Notes under the pieces: generated by a model | The model's input: only the letters and a program-made list of their open reading frames with translations | What the model was told of the DNA's origin: nothing | The model's database searches: none | Made by a program: the position numbers and the translations under genes | Shown here: positions 5,714 to 9,091 of the stretch, piece after piece | Numbering within the stretch: position 1 is the first letter of the stretch | Layout of the letters: each line of letters begins with the position of its first letter | Source of the DNA: Gammaproteobacteria bacterium | Lineage (GTDB): Bacteria; Pseudomonadota; Gammaproteobacteria; Poriferisulfidales; Oxydemutatoraceae | Direction of reading: 5' to 3' | DNA: 9,091 bases | NCBI GenBank assembly: GCA_007570905.1 | Contig: RKSI01000047.1 | Location: forward strand, 1 to 9,091

Positions 5714-6246
5714 GTTTTTGTCTCGATGGTGCTGGGCATATACAAGGGTTTCGTCCGCGAGGTCGCGTCGCTGGCGACGCTGTTGCTGGCGTTTTTCGCC
5801 GCGTTTCGTTTCGCCGACTATCCGCTGCGCTGGCTGCCGGAGGAATGGCGCGGGCGCGAACTGGCATTCGCCGGCTGGACGGCGGGCGCGGAAGACCTTG
5901 CGCGGGCGGCGTCGTTTGTCGCCATCGCGCTGCTGGTGCTGGTCGTCGGGCGCTTCATTGCGCGCCGCCTCAACCGCGCCGTCAACGCCGGCGCGCTGAG
6001 CGGCGCCAACCGCTTTTTCGGCGGCGTCTTCGGCCTGGCGCGCGGCAGCGCCATCGTTGTTTTGCTGGTGCTGCTGTTCAGTCTGACCGAGGTGCCGGCC
6101 TCGCCGTGGTGGCGCGGCGCGCTGTTTCTGCCGCCGTTTCTGGAAGGCGCGGGCTTCGTGGTTTCGGTGCTGCCGGAACCGTACTCCGACTACTTCATGC
6201 TGAACCCGGGCCTGCGGCGCGGCGCCGACACCGAGGACTTCATCTG

Positions 6247-6247
<1 letters not shown>
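5681..6247 (+). CDS. cvpA: CvpA family inner-membrane protein
   Basis: CvpA is a small inner-membrane protein, needed for colicin V production in E. coli and linked to envelope homeostasis; its molecular role is not settled. The 188-residue product is slightly longer than E. coli CvpA. It starts MAYLDIFIFVIVFVSMVLGI and has four likely membrane segments at about 4-21, 28-45, 77-94 and 121-136, with the typical GIYKGFVREVASL loop and NRFFGGVFGLARG before the last one. The rest (about 140-188) is a soluble tail rich in Pro and acidic residues. The start is the ATG in the third copy of the 57-bp repeat, with GGGG nine bases upstream. The stop overlaps the purF ATG by one base (TGATG), as expected for the conserved cvpA-purF pair. 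Confidence 0.93.
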
Positions 6248-7743
<1,496 letters not shown>

Positions 7744-7764
7744 GCGGCGGCGGGGTGACGGGTC

Positions 7765-8316
7765 GTGCGTCCGGGCTTCGACTGGCGCGGCGAGGCGCAG
7801 CGCCTTTGCCGTGAATACCCGCGCCGCGCGCACCTGCCGCTGGCCGTGGTGGACCCGGCGACGCAGCAGTTGTGCGTCGTGTCCGGGCGGCGGTTGCGCG
7901 CGTGCTACCCGGTCTCGACCTCGCGCTACGGCCTCGGCGGCGACGAGGGTTCATGGCGCACGCCGACCGGCGCGCATTATGTGTTCAAAAAAATCGGCGA
8001 CGGCGAGCCGCTGTTCTCGCGTTTTGTCGCGCGCCGCCCGGTCGGGGAAATCGCCGAACCGGACGCGCCCGGCGGCGATGACGCCATCTGCTCGCGCATC
8101 CTGCAACTGGCCGGCCTTGAGCCGCGCGTCAACCGCGGCGGCGGGCGCGATTCGCTGCGCCGCTGCATCTATATTCACGGCACCGTGGATGAAAGGCACA
8201 TCGGCTCGCCGGCGTCGGTGGGCTGCGTGCGGATGAAAAACGACGACATCGTTGCGCTGTTCGGCCAACTCGCGCCGGGTTCGCTCGTCTATATCCTGGA
8301 CGGCGCGCCGAAGTGA
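7765..8316 (+). CDS. L,D-transpeptidase (YkuD domain) without signal peptide
   Basis: YkuD-domain enzymes use a catalytic Cys to make 3-3 cross-links in peptidoglycan or to attach proteins to it. The product is 183 residues, essentially one domain. Landmarks are LPLAVVDPATQQL near the N-terminus, YPVSTSRYGLG, GSWRTPTGAHYVFKKIGDG, then YIHGTVDERHIGSPASVGCV with His138 and nucleophile Cys154 (S-x-G-C-V-R-M). The x in S-x-G-C is Val rather than the common His or Arg. GTG 7765 is the first start after an in-frame stop at 7756-7758, with GGGG nine bases upstream. The N-terminus MRPGFDWRGEAQRLCREYPR has no signal peptide or membrane segment, unlike typical exported family members. It may act in the cytoplasm on precursors or recycled muropeptides, or leave by another route. 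It starts 21 bases after purF and overlaps the next gene by four bases. Confidence 0.88.
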   Translation: MRPGFDWRGEAQRLCREYPRRAHLPLAVVDPATQQLCVVSGRRLRACYPVSTSRYGLGGDEGSWRTPTGAHYVFKKIGDGEPLFSRFVARRPVGEIAEPDAPGGDDAICSRILQLAGLEPRVNRGGGRDSLRRCIYIHGTVDERHIGSPASVGCVRMKNDDIVALFGQLAPGSLVYILDGAPK

Positions 8317-9091
8317 CGGCCTCTGGGGAGTCCGCGGCGCAAGCCGCGCGCGCCGACCTCGCGGAAATTTTCAACGCGGGCCTTGCGCGGGTGCGCGGGC
8401 GCGACGCGGTGCGCGCCTGGTTCGCCGCGCATCCGCCGCCGCCGTCGCCGGTGCATCTGGTCGCCGTCGGCAAGGCGGCGTCGGCGATGGCCGCCGGCGC
8501 GTTCGACGCGCTGGAACGGCGCATCGAGCATGCGCTGGTCATCACCAAGCACGGCCATCTGGACGATGATGTGGCGCGGCGCCCCGGCGTGCGCTGCATT
8601 GAATCCGATCACCCGGTGCCGGGCGCCGCCAGCCTTAAGGCCGGCGCCGCGCTGCTCGACTGCGTCGCTTCGTGGGCGCGCAACGGCAACCGCTTTCTGT
8701 TTCTGCTGTCGGGCGGCGCCTCCAGCCTGGTCGAGGCGCCCGCCGACGGCCTGACCGCCGCCGGCCTTGAACGGCTGACGCGCGCGCTGCTGGAAAACGG
8801 CCTTGACATCGCGCGCATGAACACGGTGCGGCGCGCGGTCTCGCGCATCAAGGGCGGGCGGCTCGCGCCGCACCTGAACGGCTGCCCGGCGCTTAACCTG
8901 CTGATTTCCGATGTGCCGGGCGACGACCCCGGCGTCATCGGCTCGGGCCTGCTGACGCCGGTGCGCGAGACTTTCAGCGCCGCCGACTACCCGCCGCAGG
9001 TCGCCGCCGCGCTGCAGGGCGTTCGCGCGGTGCCGCCGCCGGACGCCGCCGCGTTCGCCGGCATTGAGACGCACATCATCGCGCGGCTGGC
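8313..9091 (+). CDS. Glycerate 2-kinase, MOFRL family (3' end outside window)
   Basis: This frame runs to the window edge without a stop, giving the first ~259 residues of a protein whose family is usually above 400. Relatives named GckA or TtuD phosphorylate D-glycerate with ATP to 2-phosphoglycerate, feeding glycolysis; some are annotated as hydroxypyruvate reductase. Landmarks are AEIFNAGLARVRGRDAVRAW near the start, VAVGKAASAMAAGAF around Lys54, the ESDHPVPGAAS stretch at about 97-107, LFLLSGGASSLVEAP at about 129-143, and DIARMNTVRRAVSRIKGGRL, followed by LLISDVPGDDPGVIGSG. The GTG start overlaps the L,D-transpeptidase stop as GTGA, so the two are likely coupled, although no strong ribosome-binding site is visible. 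The C-terminal MOFRL domain lies outside the window. Confidence 0.88.
   Translation, partial: MTASGESAAQAARADLAEIFNAGLARVRGRDAVRAWFAAHPPPPSPVHLVAVGKAASAMAAGAFDALERRIEHALVITKHGHLDDDVARRPGVRCIESDHPVPGAASLKAGAALLDCVASWARNGNRFLFLLSGGASSLVEAPADGLTAAGLERLTRALLENGLDIARMNTVRRAVSRIKGGRLAPHLNGCPALNLLISDVPGDDPGVIGSGLLTPVRETFSAADYPPQVAAALQGVRAVPPPDAAAFAGIETHIIARL

Noticed and set aside
5539..5745. 68-codon minus-strand frame with 19-residue periodicity (AIAA....PPITG pattern)
   Set aside because: The periodicity follows from the 57-bp repeat being a multiple of three and would appear in any open frame. No ribosome-binding site was evident and it is antisense to the cvpA start.

Overview
The window is GC-rich DNA, almost fully coding, from a bacterium whose gene order points to a high-GC gammaproteobacterium. 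The core is the accD-folC-dedD-cvpA-purF cluster known from Escherichia coli, and the AccD, FolC and PurF translations resemble the gammaproteobacterial forms over their whole length. I cannot place it more closely, and both ends of the window lie inside genes.

Layout. (1) Bases 1-332: the 3' part of a reading frame that reads like the N-terminus of an ImuB / Y-family polymerase-like protein but stops after about 110 codons and overlaps accD by one base. (2) 332-1192: accD, the carboxyltransferase beta subunit of acetyl-CoA carboxylase. (3) 1241-2443, minus strand: a DegT/DnrJ/EryC1/StrS-type PLP aminotransferase that splits accD from folC. (4) 2444-2578: a short divergent region with a possible two-way promoter. 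(5) 2579-3895: folC. (6) 3892-4905: a putative O-fucosyltransferase-like glycosyltransferase, fused to folC by an ATGA overlap and clearly different in codon use. (7) 4903-4957: a hairpin with a cUUCGg loop, a palindrome and a perfect TATAAT, which look like a transcription-unit boundary. (8) 4958-5551: a DedD-like SPOR protein. (9) 5543-5713: three tandem imperfect copies of a 57-bp unit that spans the dedD stop / cvpA start junction. (10) 5681-6247 cvpA and 6247-7743 purF, overlapping by one base. (11) 7765-8316: an L,D-transpeptidase (YkuD) without signal peptide. (12) 8313-9091: a MOFRL-family glycerate 2-kinase, cut by the window end.

How the genes fit together. AccD (fatty acid synthesis), FolC (folate polyglutamylation) and PurF (first step of purine synthesis, whose pathway uses folate one-carbon units) are housekeeping enzymes. 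DedD and the L,D-transpeptidase act on or bind peptidoglycan, and CvpA is an inner-membrane protein. The aminotransferase and the glycosyltransferase are additions to the ancestral cluster and may both serve surface-sugar synthesis, but that is inference.

The most unusual signal is the 57-bp tandem array between dedD and cvpA. Each copy carries a purine-rich Shine-Dalgarno-like stretch 9 bases before an ATG. The array creates a 32-codon mini-cistron with exactly the same 15-base stop-to-start spacing on both sides. No CRISPR array, tRNA, rRNA, insertion sequence or complete new defence system was seen.
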